Origin: Epiperipatus broadwayi
Taxonomy: Eukaryota > Onychophora > Udeonychophora > Euonychophora > Peripatidae
Reading direction: 5' to 3'
NCBI GenBank assembly: GCA_028023455.1
Contig: JAQFVV010006255.1
Coordinates: 3,472,001-3,536,000, forward strand
Length of the DNA stretch: 64,000 nt
Shown here: positions 1-11,569 of the stretch, one piece after another
Numbering within the stretch: the first letter of the stretch is position 1
How the letters are laid out: every line of letters begins with the position of its first letter
The notes under the pieces: generated by a model
Database searches by the model: none
What the model was told of the DNA's origin: nothing
What the model saw: only the letters and a program-made list of their open reading frames with translations
Made by a program: the position numbers and the translations under genes

Positions 1-59
1 TTGACTCAAGTTATCGTATCTTATAAATCTCTGTTTATCATATGTACATCATTTATCAA

Positions 60-255
60 TTGTAAATTGTTTCATTTTGATTTACAATTTACTTCATCCA
101 CAACTTTGATACCATCCATTCTAGATAAATACATAAATGATTATCATTAATCATTTATTGAACTAGAGATTGTCTATTGTCTCTACCCCAGATATAAATT
201 TTAAATCCCAGTTAAAGATTAATAGTTTTTTGATTAAACACACATAGAAAGACTT
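60..255 (-). mobile_element. Fragment of hammerhead-type element, family A, upstream part
   Basis: Read on the minus strand this matches, with scattered differences, the segments at 9945-10130 and 10296-10432 and the upstream parts of the elements at 2018 and 35727. Shared landmarks are the block around the octamer CTCTAGTT, ATGATTA repeats, a TTTATCTA stretch, and a TTGTGAGTGGAGGAAGTTT-like stretch. In complete copies this block precedes the hammerhead core. The ribozyme part itself is missing here. Confidence 0.55.
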
Positions 256-299
256 ATCTATAATTATATATTCAAGAAGTTGATTCAATAATAAAATAT

Positions 300-1250
300 T
301 ATTTAGTGATTTTTTTAAAAACATTGTCGATATGGTGTCCAAGTCTCACTTCCATACAATAAATTAGATTAAATAATAGCTCTATACACTGCTAACTTAA
401 TTTCAGTAGTTATTTGCCTGTTATGAAATATTCTTTTTTTTAACTTGTAAAAAGCTAGAAACACATTGGAATCTATATTTAATCCAATCTTCCAAGTTCA
501 CCTTTCTACTCATAAAACTGCTAAAATATATAAATTGGCTTACCTATTGAAAGGGATAACTGTCCTAACTAAAAATTGTTGAAGATTTTTATTGTCACTG
601 GCTAATAAAGAGCTTGGGTTTTTTAAATATTAGTTATTAAATCTAAGTTTTTAATTATTAATGTTAAGTGCAATCTGTAAATCTCTTTTGAACTGGCAAA
701 ACTAGCACAATCATAAACCTACTATAAATCTATAATCCAAAAAAGGTGGAATTTTTATTTTTTACTTTTAACTGATTCACATTAAAAATTTCATAATCAA
801 ACCTAAATGGATCTTGATTCTTGTTCTATTAAGCCTCCTATACACAGCTCCAAAAGCAACTGTCATAAAAATTGAAACAATGTTGGAGTATTCTTGTTTA
901 ATACCAGTCTTTATGCCAATGCTACCTATTTTCCATCTATAGTAATAACAGTTTCTCTCATTCCATTATGTGAAAACTGAATAACAGGAATAAATTTTAA
1001 TAGAAAATCAAGTATTTTCAAAAAATGCCATAAACCTATCAATTGAGTCTCAATTAAGAGAATCAAATGTTTCACCAAAATCAAGAAAAGCAATATATAA
1101 ATCATTGTTATTCCAGACCATTTTTTTTAGTATTTGCCTGACAACAAAAATCATATTAAATCTCTAGTATTGATATTAAATTCCTGGTAATCGTGTACCA
1201 TTGCAAGCAAAAGTATATAAATAATTTATATTTAAATAAGAGTATATACC
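300..1250 (-). pseudogene. Decayed LINE reverse transcriptase, 3' half
   Basis: Minus-strand translation gives broken but recognisable reverse transcriptase blocks. Around 1040-1110 there is a segment reading IAFLDFGETFDSLN (the catalytic motif A region, where families have F-D-F-x-x-A-F-D). Further on comes LWHFLKILDFLLKF, then GIKQEYS where a working enzyme has G-V-R-Q-G-C. Near 330-350 the stretch LLYGSETWT is the typical post-catalytic LLYG-ETW block. Stops and frame changes are frequent, so it cannot make protein. A second fragment of the same family lies at 8930-9430. The clade cannot be fixed from these remnants. Confidence 0.6.
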
Positions 1251-2014
1251 AACAGAATTTAGAATCTCTAGTTCTGACACTATTACAATATTATGAATTT
1301 GTATTTGATTTGAAATATACTACAAATGTGAATTTCTGAAGAATTATAATATAAACATAGTAAACTTAATAATAATTTACTTGCAATCTTTAAAAATTTT
1401 TAATTGATAAGATTGTTTTGTTTTGAGCAAAAACCTTTATTTGGAATTTATTTCATTTTCTAACTTTCTTGAATTACTTAAAATAAAATTTTATTAGCAC
1501 AACTCAGATTTTGAAACTACATGGCTATTTATTATTTTTTAAAGACTAAAATTATAAAATGAAAGCGATTTCAAAAGATATTACAGTTTTAATTTTATCC
1601 TCTGCAATTTTTGAGAAGTTACAGATGTATATATTGTAATAAAATAATACCTTTATGCCATTAAATTTCAAACAAAATTGTATTATGAAATACATAATTT
1701 TTTCAAAGTTATAGGCTAAACCGATTTCAGTGACTGACACACTAAGAGTTTTAATGTTAATGGCAGTGAAACTAGATTTTTTTAAATCTTATATCTACAA
1801 TTCATCTTCTCCATGGTGATTTAAATCTGATTTGATGTACAAGAATAGCCAAATACTTTTTCATATTCAAAAGTTGTCTATATTTAACCATTTTTCGTCT
1901 TATGCAAATCTAATTTTTAGATTAGTTTTTCCTATACATATATATATATTAGGTGCTAAAAACCTCAATAGGACCACAATATTATTAATTAATTGAGCGT
2001 TAAAGAGTATATTT
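1251..2014. other. AT-rich unique DNA, no gene seen
   Basis: No sustained reading frame with biased codon use, no clear repeat. A short minus-strand open frame at 1552-1740 has AT-driven composition and no recognisable domain. Confidence 0.6.
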
Positions 2015-2129
2015 GGGCTAGAGATAATCTCTAGTTTAATGAATGATTAATATACTTCTGTAAAGTGATTGTTATAAAAGTTGTGAGTGCAAAAAATTTG
2101 AACATTGTCAATTAAACTACAGTAATTTG

Positions 2130-2637
<508 letters not shown>

Positions 2638-2662
2638 TGAGGAATATATGAGTAAGAGATTT

Positions 2663-2722
2663 GTGATCTGGGCCAACTGATGAGTGTTGATTTGAGCATG
2701 AAATGCCCATCTTGTTGATCAT
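2663..2722 (+). ncRNA. Type I hammerhead ribozyme, family A, intact core
   Basis: Core CTGATGA at 2677-2683 and GAAA at 2700-2703. Stem I is GATCTGGGCCAA (5') with TTGTTGATC (3'), broken by a small internal loop. Stem II is GTGTTGATTTGAGCAT. Stem III is ATG-CC-CAT, followed by C at 2711 as the nucleotide before the predicted cleavage (2711/2712). Very short stem III is the form reported for animal retrotransposon hammerheads. All core residues are present, so activity is plausible, though one stem I pair next to the core is weakened (TTGT instead of TTGG). Confidence 0.75.
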
Positions 2723-2875
2723 TTATTTTTTCATGTCTTTGGTTATATGTTTCAGGATATTGTGATAAAATAAACATATGAAATATATAATATATATGTA
2801 ATAATATTATAAATCAATGTCTGTCTTGAATTAAATATTAGTAAATACAGTAATCAAAAATTTTGATGAAAAGGA

Positions 2876-3790
2876 CAAAAAATATAATCAGAACTTAGGA
2901 GCACTTTCAACTATCCTCGTAGTCTTTGTCAACTAATTCTTTGAAAGGTCGACCATCCCATAATTCTGTGATCTTAATGTTTACTGTCTTCCTATTGATA
3001 AAGTCTTGCCTTTATTTATATATTAGCATAGCTTTCTTTATTTTATTTTTTAATTATTATTTCTTTCAGTTTGCAATATTTTTACATTATTATAATTGAA
3101 ATTAAAACCATATATACATGATTTATTATGGTCATAAAACGAAAACTGATACGTTATTATCTTTGCAATTTTGTTTTGTATTTTGAACTCTTTTTAATAA
3201 CAGCAAGTGCTCTTTTGTTCTTGTTCTTTTCTCTAATGTATATCTTGATTCCTCTATATATCCACTACCACACCTACATATCCATTTATAAATGATGCAA
3301 TTTCCATTTGTAAATGAAGTTTTATCCCTAGAGTTATCCATTAACTTATTTAATGTAGGAGGTGCATAAAATGCAATGTCACATATACCATTATAAATTT
3401 TCCTTGTGAAATTTTCTTGATGATTCATCAACATCAAAATTTTATTAGTGGAAGAATCAATCTCATTACCACTATTTTTTCCACATCTATATCTATATTT
3501 TGCACCAAAATTTCCATCAGTATAACAAATACAATTGTAACCATAACCAACATTTAACAACTCATTTGAACACATTTCAACACTTTTCCCTATCTGATAA
3601 ACATTCACAAAGATCACCATTTCTGAACAAGAAGAACTTCAAACCTGCCATTTTATGTGGCATTGGTACTCTTGGTTTATATGGTATATAGTTTCTTTTT
3701 GATATTGGTTTAATAGTCATATAGTAATCCAGTTTACATCTATCTCTAGTTATTTTGATCCATTTTAAGCCATTAATATTATTTAATTCT
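2876..3790 (-). pseudogene. PLE fragment, left arm: linker and GIY-YIG domain, broken
   Basis: Minus-strand frames at 3819-3577 and 3620-3132 give the PLE C-terminal linker (…FYAPPTLNKLMDN.RDK…) followed by a GIY-YIG endonuclease start of the form IYKWICRCGSGYIEE. The YIG glycine is replaced by E, and frameshifts separate the blocks. The 3' part near 2925-2985 still encodes the terminal TELW-G-like end. It is the mirror image of 3869-4745; sense strands of both arms point outward. Confidence 0.75.
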
Positions 3791-3868
3791 TTAAACAAAT
3801 CTTGCTTAAAATGGATCAAAACAGATGAAAATTTAATGTGTGTTCAGTTCCTCAATCTTAAAATAAGT

Positions 3869-4745
3869 AGAGATAGATGTAAACTGCATTACTATATGAC
3901 TATTAAATCAATAGCAAAAGAGGCTATATACCATATAAACAAAGAGTACCAAGGTCACATAAAATGGTAGGCTTGAAATCCTTCTTGTTCAAAAATGGCG
4001 ATCTTTGTGAATGTTCATTGGATGGGGGCAAAAGTGTTGACATGTGTTCTAATGAGTTATTAAATGTTGGTTATGGTTACAATCATATTTGCTATACTGT
4101 TGAAAATTTCGGTGTGAAATATGGATATAGAGGTGAAAAAAATAGTGGTAACAGGGGTGATTCTTCCACTAATAAAGTTTGGATGTTGATGCCATATATT
4201 TCAAATCATCAAGCAAATTTTATAAGGAAAATTTATAATGGTATCTGTGACATTGCATTTTATGCACCTCCTACATTAAATAAATCAATGGATAACTCTA
4301 GGGATAAAGCCTCATTTAGAAATAGAAATTGCATCATTTATAAATGGAAATGTAGGTGTAGTAGCAGATGTATTGAGGAATCGAGATGTACATTGGAGAA
4401 AAGAACAAAAGAACACTTTCTGTTATTAAAAAGAGTTCAAAATACAAAACAAAATTGCAAAGATAATAATTTGTTTCCTTTCATTTTTTTATGACTATAA
4501 TAATAAATCATGTATATATGATTTTAATTTCAATTATAATAATGTAAAAATATTGCAAACTTAAAGAAATAACAATTAAAAGAAGCTATGCTAATTATAT
4601 AAATTAAGGCAAGACTTAATCAATAGGCAGGCAGCAAACGTTACAATCACAGAATTATGGGAAGGTTGACCTTTCAAAGAATTAGTTGACAAAGACTATG
4701 AGGATAGTCAAAAGTGATCCTAAGTGACGATTATATTTTTGTCCT
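3869..4745 (+). pseudogene. PLE fragment, right arm: linker and GIY-YIG domain, broken
   Basis: A 176-codon frame at 3964-4494 carries NHQANFIRKIYNGICDIAFY, then APPTLNKSMDNSRDK, then IYKWKCRC and EKRTKEHFLLLK. This order (linker, IYK-C-C, R-x-K-E-H) is typical of the C-terminal linker and GIY-YIG endonuclease of Penelope-like elements. The YIG motif is degraded (RCIEES). Downstream, after a stop, come NNVKILQ and VTITELWEG blocks near 4535-4670, which match the intact end of the copy at 59314-59580. No reverse transcriptase core remains. It forms an inverted repeat with 2876-3790. Confidence 0.75.
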
Positions 4746-4749
4746 TTTC

Positions 4750-5143
4750 ATCAAAATTTTTGACTACTATATTTAGTAATATTTAATTATAAGATTAAGT
4801 ATATATACATATGAAATTTAAGTATATTTTTTAAAAAAGTGAATATATACTTTAAAAAATTACAATATGAGCTATATATGTCTTAGTCACTTGATAAAAA
4901 TGAAGTGAATTGGGCATTTCAAAAAATACATCAGATGTATGAGAGTGTTTGGTCTGACTTTTGGGCTGATGGATGATTGTAATAGGATTGAGCTAATATG
5001 AAAGGTGCACTGAGATAAATGTAACTAACTGTTTAATATATATATTACGATGATTCCAAATTGAAAGAGATCAACTTATTCTATCATGTTATATATTTTA
5101 TTTGAAGTACAATGCATCAGAATTTATAAATTCAGTGTACAAA

Positions 5144-5179
<36 letters not shown>

Positions 5180-5224
5180 GCATTTGTGATCAAATATTGA
5201 GAAATAATAAATAATTATTACTAA
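4750..5224. other. AT-rich spacer with (AAT)n
   Basis: No gene seen. A short ATA/AAT trinucleotide run lies at about 5147-5178. The sequence near 4905-5000 is ordinary AT-rich DNA. Confidence 0.6.
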
Positions 5225-5515
5225 TTGGATTTGAACTCAGAATTTTTCAGTTTTTTCATTGTCCATTTTGTCTCAAGCAATCGATATAAATGACCACACA
5301 CATGCGAAAACAATATATAATCCTCAATATACATATTTTATACAGAACTAGCACTCATTAATTGGGTCAAATCATAATCTCTCACACGTATATACAATCA
5401 GTGCTCAGTTTACATTAAGATAGCAATTCCTCAAATTTTAATGGATAGGCTTCAATCTTCTCACCCTTCCAACTATTCAAAGGTTCATTTCATTGAAAAA
5501 CAATGACAGAACGTC
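5225..5515 (-). mobile_element. Family A hammerhead element, left arm, degenerate
   Basis: Minus-strand order is: body block with GTCCATTAAA-like text, remnant ribozyme (5317-5368, core CTGATGA changed to TTAATGA), a TGGTCATTTATATCG tail, then TTCTGAGTTCAAATCC, a pol III B-box-like stretch. It mirrors 5550-5845. Confidence 0.65.
5317..5368 (-). ncRNA. Degenerate hammerhead ribozyme, family A
   Basis: Aligned to intact copies, the core reads TTAATGA and GAAA is AAAA. Stem II GTGCTAGTTCTGTAT is only partly pairable. Predicted inactive. Confidence 0.5.
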
Positions 5516-5549
5516 AAAGTCCTTGTTGGTCTTGATATTATAGTCACAC

Positions 5550-5845
5550 CCATGTAGATATTCAATTGGTTTATCAATGAAATGGATGGTTGAATAGTTG
5601 GAAGGGTGAGAGTATTGAAGCCTGTCCATTAAAGTTTGAGGAATTGTTATCTTAATATAAACCAAGCTCTGATTGTATATCTGTGTGGGAAGATTATGAA
5701 CTGGCTCAAATAATAAGTAGTGCTCATTCTGCATAAATACTGGGTATCATGTATCTTTTTGGCATGTGTGGCCATGTGCATCGGTTGCTTGAGACAGAGT
5801 GGAGAATGAATAGACTGAAAAATCCTAAGTTCAAATCCCTCTATT
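5550..5845 (+). mobile_element. Family A hammerhead element, right arm, degenerate
   Basis: Mirror of 5225-5515. It contains the GCCTGTCCATTAAAGTTTGA block shared with 11735, 24560, and (minus strand) 46520 and 62955, a decayed ribozyme near 5698-5745, and a tRNA-like tail ending CTAAGTTCAAATCCCTC near 5830. A second partial tail with GGGTTCAATTCC lies at 5890-5955. Confidence 0.65.
5698..5745 (+). ncRNA. Strongly decayed hammerhead remnant, family A
   Basis: Recognised only by position and flanks. The core is unrecognisable (AATAATAAGTAGTGCTC in place of CTGATGAGTGCT). Predicted inactive. Confidence 0.35.
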
Positions 5846-6080
5846 TACATATATAAAAAACATTCAGTATTTTCATATTGCCTTAGAATTAAGATGAAGT
5901 GGATAACTAAAGGAGCTTGAAAGTTTGGGTTCAATTCCTTCTAATAACATCTAGCTTAAAAATATATATACTATACTTTTTTTCTTCTATATATACTATA
6001 CTTGTATGTAAGTATTACATAATCCTGATAAAAAAAACTTTTAACAATTTTTTGTTTAAAAAAGACAAAATTATTTTTTT

Positions 6081-6189
6081 GCCAAGCGTTGGTGATCGAG
6101 AGGCAGCACAGCTGCCTTACAAGGTGTTATCCCGGGTTAGCGGGTTCGCTTCCCCGGCCGATGCTATGACACATGAAAAAAAAAAAAAT
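6081..6189 (+). mobile_element. tRNA-derived SINE with poly(A) tail
   Basis: Body begins GCCAAGCGTTGG. The A-box region is GGTGATCGAGAGG (GTAGCCGAGNGG in the other copies), and the B box GGGTTCGCTTCCC lies near 6142-6154. It ends CGATGCTATGACACATG followed by A(13). The same family occurs on the minus strand at 16544-16629 and 61020-61131. The A-box GTAGCCGAGNGG is the tRNA-Leu/Ser type. RNA polymerase III transcription is expected from these boxes. It is much richer in G+C than its surroundings. Confidence 0.9.
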
Positions 6190-6359
6190 CAATTTTAAAG
6201 AAAGAAAAGCTGTGATTACAAGGATTTTGTCGTGAAATGATTTTATATATTAATATAATATTTAAAAAAAATATTGTATACCTATACATCTACAAATGCA
6301 AACCTATATAATTTGAATTTAATGTATTATATAAATAAAATTTAGGCTAACGAAATTTG

Positions 6360-6970
6360 AAAACATTTTATTGACAATTGATATTGTTCGTGTGGAGATG
6401 GGTATCGCCCAAGGATAACTAAAAACCTCTCTTTAAATTTATTTTAAATATCCACGCCTTACTGAATTAGTGGCCGCGACCTTTCTTCAATAAAGACTTG
6501 TTTGTAACCACTTCCGGGGACATTTATTTTTAGTTTAATGCTTATTTTAAAACAAAATCATTAGTACTACCACGTGCTTCTGTTGATTCTTAAATAACTT
6601 GTAATCGTTTCACAATCCTAATGTTTCAACAAGGCTGCCAATTTGTTTTTCATTGAAAACGGAGGTGAAGTTTATATTTCTGACGTCACGAAGGTGAGAA
6701 TTGCGTTCTTTGTTCATGATTATATTGAGTCTTAAATTAGGTCCACATTGGTCTGGGAAGATTAATGAGAAAAGTTAATGATTTGTCACGTTTCTCGTTC
6801 GTCACTAATTTTGCCCTTTATTGCTATGAAAGTTAAAATGTGAAGCATTGCTTGACATGTTACAGATCATTGCAAAAGAAAAACCAAAATAAGAGCAGTA
6901 ATGATTTACTAAAGAAACTTACTTAGAAATTCATTCTCTGCATTTTAACTAAGAATTTCTTATACTTCGC
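6360..6970. promoter_or_regulatory. CpG-rich unique segment with CRE and E-box motifs
   Basis: Unlike the rest of the window this stretch has many CpG dinucleotides (for example GGCCGCGACC near 6473, CACGTG near 6572, TGACGTCACG near 6682, CACGTTTCTCGTTCGTCAC near 6787). TGACGTCA is a full cAMP-response-element palindrome and CACGTG an E-box. It matches no repeat elsewhere in the window, and no coding frame is evident. A regulatory role (enhancer or promoter) is inference from composition and motifs. Confidence 0.35.
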
Positions 6971-7321
6971 GTCATTGCTTTTATACTATAGCTATCATTT
7001 TAATGTTTAGTTAAAATTAATGCTGAAGGGAGTGTTACCCCCCCTCTCCTTAGAAAATAAAAACAAGTTATAATAAAAGGATACTTAAATAATCAAATAA
7101 GCACACACAAGTCTCACTTCGTATATATCTATACTTTAATTAATTGTTGCTAAAAAATGAATGTGATACAGTGACTAATTATTACTGACAAAGGTTTTTT
7201 TTTTGTTCCTCTAAATACTCGAGGCCAGACAAAGTTTGGGATTAAAGAAATTTATTTTCGAAGAAAAAAAAATCACATTTAATACTGTACAGTAATCCTT
7301 CACGGTACTTACGTATTGAAT

Positions 7322-7664
7322 AGGCTGTGAAATTTTAATCTTCGGTACTTATGATTGCTAAATATTTGATAGTATGTTTTATTTAATTAATTAAATAAAT
7401 TTAACTTTCAAAGATAAGTTATTGATTTTTATATCTACTGTACATTCTTTATTAACTTCTGGCTACTTATGCTTTAAAGATAACCATCTTTTGTCAAGTA
7501 AATAAATTGTCAATAATTCAGTAAGTAGAATTGTTATTTACATTTTTGTTAAAAATGATTTTTTAAATCTTTGAAAGTTACATTTATTTATTTAATTAAA
7601 TAAAACGTACAATTTAGCAACCATAAATAACCTAAGTAATGAAGATTAAAATTTCACTGCCGGA
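7322..7664. repeat. Foldback element, ~95-bp inverted arms
   Basis: Left arm 7322-7415 (GGCTGTGAAATTTTAATCTT … CTTTCAAAGAT) is repeated inverted at 7567-7664 (ATCTTTGAAAG … AAGATTAAAATTTCACTGCC) with about 150 bp between. No coding capacity. It is probably a MITE or a palindromic retroelement end; the family was not identified. Confidence 0.75.
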
Positions 7665-8284
7665 CTAATACGGATTTAAATCAAAAATTTATTGCAAAAT
7701 TTCCAAAGTCAATTGTATCAAAGAGATTATAAATTAATCTGTAAACCGATAATCAACTTCAGTTGCTTGATTATACCGTATGTACGCTTTTCCATCAAAG
7801 GTCTTGTTCTATTTGAGTGATTTTTGCATAAATGCTATTATTATTATTAGCAATCACTCATAAAAAGTATAGTTATTCTAATTTCAAAATAAATAAATGA
7901 AAACAAAAAATAAGATTGAATAAATAGTTTATACTTTAGTTTGTTAATTTAGGATCTTGCATCCTGTCTTTTAATTGCTCTGAAGTGAAATTTATTTATT
8001 TTTTTAAAAACTTTTAACATCTTGGATAAGTGAAGTTTTCTTTATATTCTATCATTAACCATATCTTTCCAAAGAAAATATTCAATATCGCATTTCTTAA
8101 GAGTATCAATAAAACAATCTTTCTAACTAAATGAGTTTAATTGCTGCCATTAAAGCAATATTTAAATATGTTATAAAAATCTTTTCTACTGAAGTCTATT
8201 ACCATTATTGGCTTGATATGTTGAATTCGAGAAAGATCTTATAGTATTGATATCTCATCACAACAGATAATAAAGACTTTAACT
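7665..8284. other. AT-rich DNA, no gene seen
   Basis: No coding frame or clear repeat between the foldback and the PLE fragment. Confidence 0.6.
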
Positions 8285-8698
8285 GGGGAATTTGAGGTTG
8301 GTTTTCGTACTCCCCCTAATTCTAACAGACTCATTAATAATTCAAAGGATAGAACTGACCCATCTCAAACACCCCAGGTGATTTACAGCATGTCATGTCC
8401 ACAGGCCATATGCAAAGCCATATACTATGGGGAAACTAAGGCCACTGTTCACAACAGAGCTGCTCAACACTTGTATACCTATAGAAGAGCAAAAAAGAAC
8501 AGCGATAACTTTTCAATATTTCTGGAACATGAAAATCAGACTGGCCATGTGTTTGAACCAGGCAACCCCAGGATTGTATGCCCTGAAACCAACGACTGTA
8601 AAAGAAAGATCAAGGGGGCGTGCTTTTTTGTTTGCGACAACGATTCTATCAATGGGTGCGACGCGTGTTTTTCCGTTTCGGGAAAATGGTCAAACTGA
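8285..8698 (+). pseudogene. PLE GIY-YIG endonuclease fragment
   Basis: The open frame runs from about 8289 without a true start. It contains the linker EFEVGFRTPPNSNRLI, NNSKDRTDPSQ, then VIYSMSCP.AICKAIYYGETK (the GIY-YIG start, Y-Y-G in place of Y-I-G), NRAAQHLYTYRR, ENQTGHVFEP, CKRKIKGACFFV and GKWSN before the stop. This is the complete C-terminal endonuclease of a Penelope-like element, 5'-truncated so that the reverse transcriptase is missing. Its closest relative in the window is the 50380-50608 frame (GHVFEP, AKRKVKEAFYI, KQWTN). It is one of the best-preserved endonuclease frames here, but alone it cannot retrotranspose. Confidence 0.8.
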
Positions 8699-8929
8699 TT
8701 TGCATTTACATTTGCATATTTGTTATTTAATAACACTACGTAAAGATTTATTACTTTTGTCAGCCATGAATATGAGGGCAAACCTCGAAAGCGCTTGGCC
8801 CATTTAATAGTTTTAAGCAAAATTTGTTTTGTTTATTTGGAAGCTTCTTCGTCAGAGAGTAAATCGTTTTTAGGCTATTAAAATATTACTAAAAATTCTT
8901 AAATATATATTTTTTCTGTGATGTTATAT

Positions 8930-9430
8930 TAAGTTGATAAAGGATCCACATCTTGCTTCCATACAATAATTTTGGAAAATCCAGTTTTTGAAATACCAAT
9001 CAGAAAATTGGAGTATACAATAGGGCACCTCTAACTATATATATTAAGATTTTTAAATTGATTCACATTCTTAAGCAGTTACTACTAAGCACCAAGCTCA
9101 TAAATTAGTACATTAATTATATATGGTTTGAAACATTCAATCCAATATAAAAGTTTTTGAAGGTTTTTTTCTATCACTATCTAATTAATTAAGCAGTATA
9201 TTTTTATAAGTATTAATTACTAATTTAAAGGCTTTAAAGGCAATATGCAAAACATTAATAATATTCTGTAGACCATTCTTTTAACTGGCAAACAATGTAT
9301 AATTTTTAGCAAAATGTAAATTTAAAAGCCAAGAAGATAAAATTCTTATGTTTGCTTTTAATGAGTTCAAATTAATAATTTCCCAAATAAACCTATATGG
9401 CTTATTGATGCCTAATATATGAAAGGATCT
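8930..9430 (-). pseudogene. Decayed LINE fragment, same family as 300-1250
   Basis: Minus-strand text shares the CTTCCATACAATAA landmark and the following order of blocks with 320-810. It translates to LLYGSKMWI where the other copy has LLYGSETWT. Only the post-catalytic region is left. Confidence 0.5.
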
Positions 9431-9920
9431 TTTTTTTTTCTATTTGTGATTTATGTTCTATAATACTAACTAGCTTATTAAATATACGCTAAACATTGTT
9501 TTTTATGTTATTCATTTGTTAATAGATAGATACCTTTCTAGTAATATACAATGGTATATTTCTATTTTTATTAGTATCACTTATAAATTAAAAATATAAA
9601 GTTTCTCAGCATTTCCATTATAACTTTCTCGCCTCTTTAAAATATTTTCTCCTATTGTCTATTTACAAACTTAGATGCAGATGAAAAGTAGGTGTAATTT
9701 ATAATTTATGTTCTTTAGTAGTAGGTCATGTGACAGGTGTATAGTAAATGTAGATTGTTGTATTATTGTTATCTATTTAAATGTGGAGCTTTATAGAATT
9801 ATTAAAGACAATAATTAATATTACTTTATACATTGAAAACCGAAAAAAGCATATATATAAATAAGCCTAAAATATTACAGTAGAAAATATGATACAATTT
9901 CTATTTTCAATTTGTAATGT
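9431..9920. other. AT-rich DNA, no gene seen
   Basis: No repeat or coding sequence recognised. Confidence 0.5.
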
Positions 9921-10213
9921 AATGTTACTTATTGTTACATTTTCATTTACCATTGTCAAACTCCCTCCACTCACAACTTTGACCCCATCCATTTCAGATA
10001 AATACACTAATGATTATTACTAATCATTTTCGAAACTAGAGATTATCTTTAGCACAGATATAAACTTTAAACCTCATTTAAAGATTAATATATTTGATTT
10101 TTTATTTATTTTACACATAGGGAGTTATTAACCTTGCGTGTAATATCTTATAGATATAATAAACACCTCCATACTTCCCCATTCTTTTTAAATTCACTTA
10201 AATAAAGATATAA

Positions 10214-10250
10214 TAATTCGTGATGAACCAGCACTCATCAGTTGGCCCAG
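10214..10250 (-). ncRNA. Partial hammerhead ribozyme, family A (5' half)
   Basis: CCAA, CTGATGA (complement of 10235-10241) and GTGCTGGTTCATCAC are intact. After CGAAT the sequence leaves the ribozyme at the palindrome arm, so stem III and the cleavage site are lost. Confidence 0.55.
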
Positions 10251-10429
10251 GTCACTATCTCTCATATATACCTTTATTATATGGAAAGTATTTATCTAGA
10301 GTAAATTGTTACATTTTCATTTATCATTGTCAAACTTCCTCCACTCACAACAATGATGCCATCCATTTTAGATAAATACAATAATGATTACTACTAATCA
10401 TTTTCAAAACTAGAGTATTATCTCTAGAA

Positions 10430-10463
10430 CAGCTGGTTCAGCTTGAAATGCATCTTGGGGGTC
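10430..10463 (+). ncRNA. Partial hammerhead ribozyme, family A (3' half)
   Basis: Contains stem II text AGCTGGTTCAGCTT, GAAATGCATC, then TTGGGGGTCAT, the 3' strand of stem I. The CTGATGA part is missing because the copy is truncated at the centre of the palindrome. Confidence 0.5.
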
Positions 10464-10944
10464 ATTTGTCTTTTATTATATCTTTATTTAAGTGAATTTA
10501 AAAAGAATTGGGAAGTATGGAGGTGTTTATTATATCTATAATGTTAATTACTAAAGCCTCCAACAATCTTATAAAGTTTTAATACTTATAGCACATTAAT
10601 TATAGACTATTTATAATCTTAGACGAGTAGATGAAAAGTGAGTCTTATTTTTCCATTTATTTGTAATTTGTCCTAAGTGGCAAAATAAAAGTTGGTATGT
10701 TATTTATTTATTAATAAAAATACCTGTTTACCATTATGTATTGGTATGATTGTTATCTGTTTAACTGTAGAGCTTTATAAATAAGATTATTAAAAGCACT
10801 AGTAATTGAAGTTACCATTTTAGTATCTCAGTTGTAGTTTTGTAATCTTAGATAAGAAGATAGAAAGTGAGTCTCATTTTTTTCATTTGTGGTTTGTGCT
10901 CTTAATAATTAGTGGCATGGCAGGAGTATAATAAACATAAGTTG

Positions 10945-11340
10945 TGTTACATATATATATTTCAACTCAGACTTTCAAACTCCTTACAACTATCCACTCT
11001 ATTATATACAATAAATGTGAGAAAGATAAATAATCTCCAATATACATATTTTATGCAGAAACTGCACTCATCAGTTAGTCCAGATCATCATCTCCCTCAC
11101 ACATATATAATCAGTGCTCAGTTTATATTAAGATAGCAAATCTTCAAACTTTAGTGGATTAGACTTCAATCTTCTCCATTGTCACACTCTTCAGCCATTC
11201 ACATCATTGAAAATCTGATGCTGAAAGGCTCAAAGCCCTTGATGATGCCACTATTATTATCATATCCATGTTGATTTTAAGTCACTCTGATCCCTCATGT
11301 ATAGGATCATAATATGTCAATTTAAATACACAGAAGCGGG
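10945..11340 (-). mobile_element. Family A hammerhead element, left arm
   Basis: Minus-strand copy with tRNA-like tail at about 10950-11000, ribozyme at 11031-11090, and body block 11130-11340. It is inverted relative to 11570-11930. The arms meet near GTCAATTTAAATACACAGAAG and its mirror CTTCTGTGAATTTAAATGGAC. Confidence 0.75.
11031..11090 (-). ncRNA. Hammerhead ribozyme, family A, covarying stem II
   Basis: Core CTGATGA is the complement of 11068-11074. Stem II is TGCAG-TTT-CTGCA (complement of 11054-11066), against TGCTG-GTT-CAGCA in other copies: a T-A pair replaced by A-T. Stem I is ATGATCTGGACTAA with TTGGAGATTAT. GAAA is AAAA, which probably abolishes activity. Confidence 0.7.
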
Positions 11341-11569
11341 TTGGTTAGGATACAGGCTGAATCTGTAATATTTAAATACAATTATGTTATCTACACTGAA
11401 CTTATGTAATTAATATATGTGGTCATATGTATCAAATTGTATAGGATGGAGTGGATAACTGCAGGGATCTTGAAAGTCTGAGTTATATTTTCTAATTATA
11501 TGTTCAGTATAGACAGCATACTTATATTTAAATAATACAGATCCAGCCTGTATTCTGCCTATCCTTCTT
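11341..11569 (+). mobile_element. Central tail-only copy of family A element
   Basis: Between the arms lies a further plus-strand tail with TGGATAACTGCAGGGATCTT and a degenerate B box at 11455-11495, flanked by mirrored GATCCAGCCTGTATT / ACAGGCTGAATCTG blocks. Confidence 0.45.

Larger units (their letters stand above)
9945..10545. mobile_element. Rearranged family A hammerhead elements with inverted arms
   Basis: Two minus-strand upstream blocks (9945-10130 and 10296-10432) flank an inverted repeat: 10140-10215 is mirrored at 10470-10545 (AATAAACACCTCCATACTTCC and its complement). The left half has a minus-strand ribozyme core at 10235-10241. The right half has a plus-strand ribozyme 3' half at 10430-10463 (AGCTGGTTCAGCTTGAAATG then CATCTTGGGGGTCATTT). 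Confidence 0.65.
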
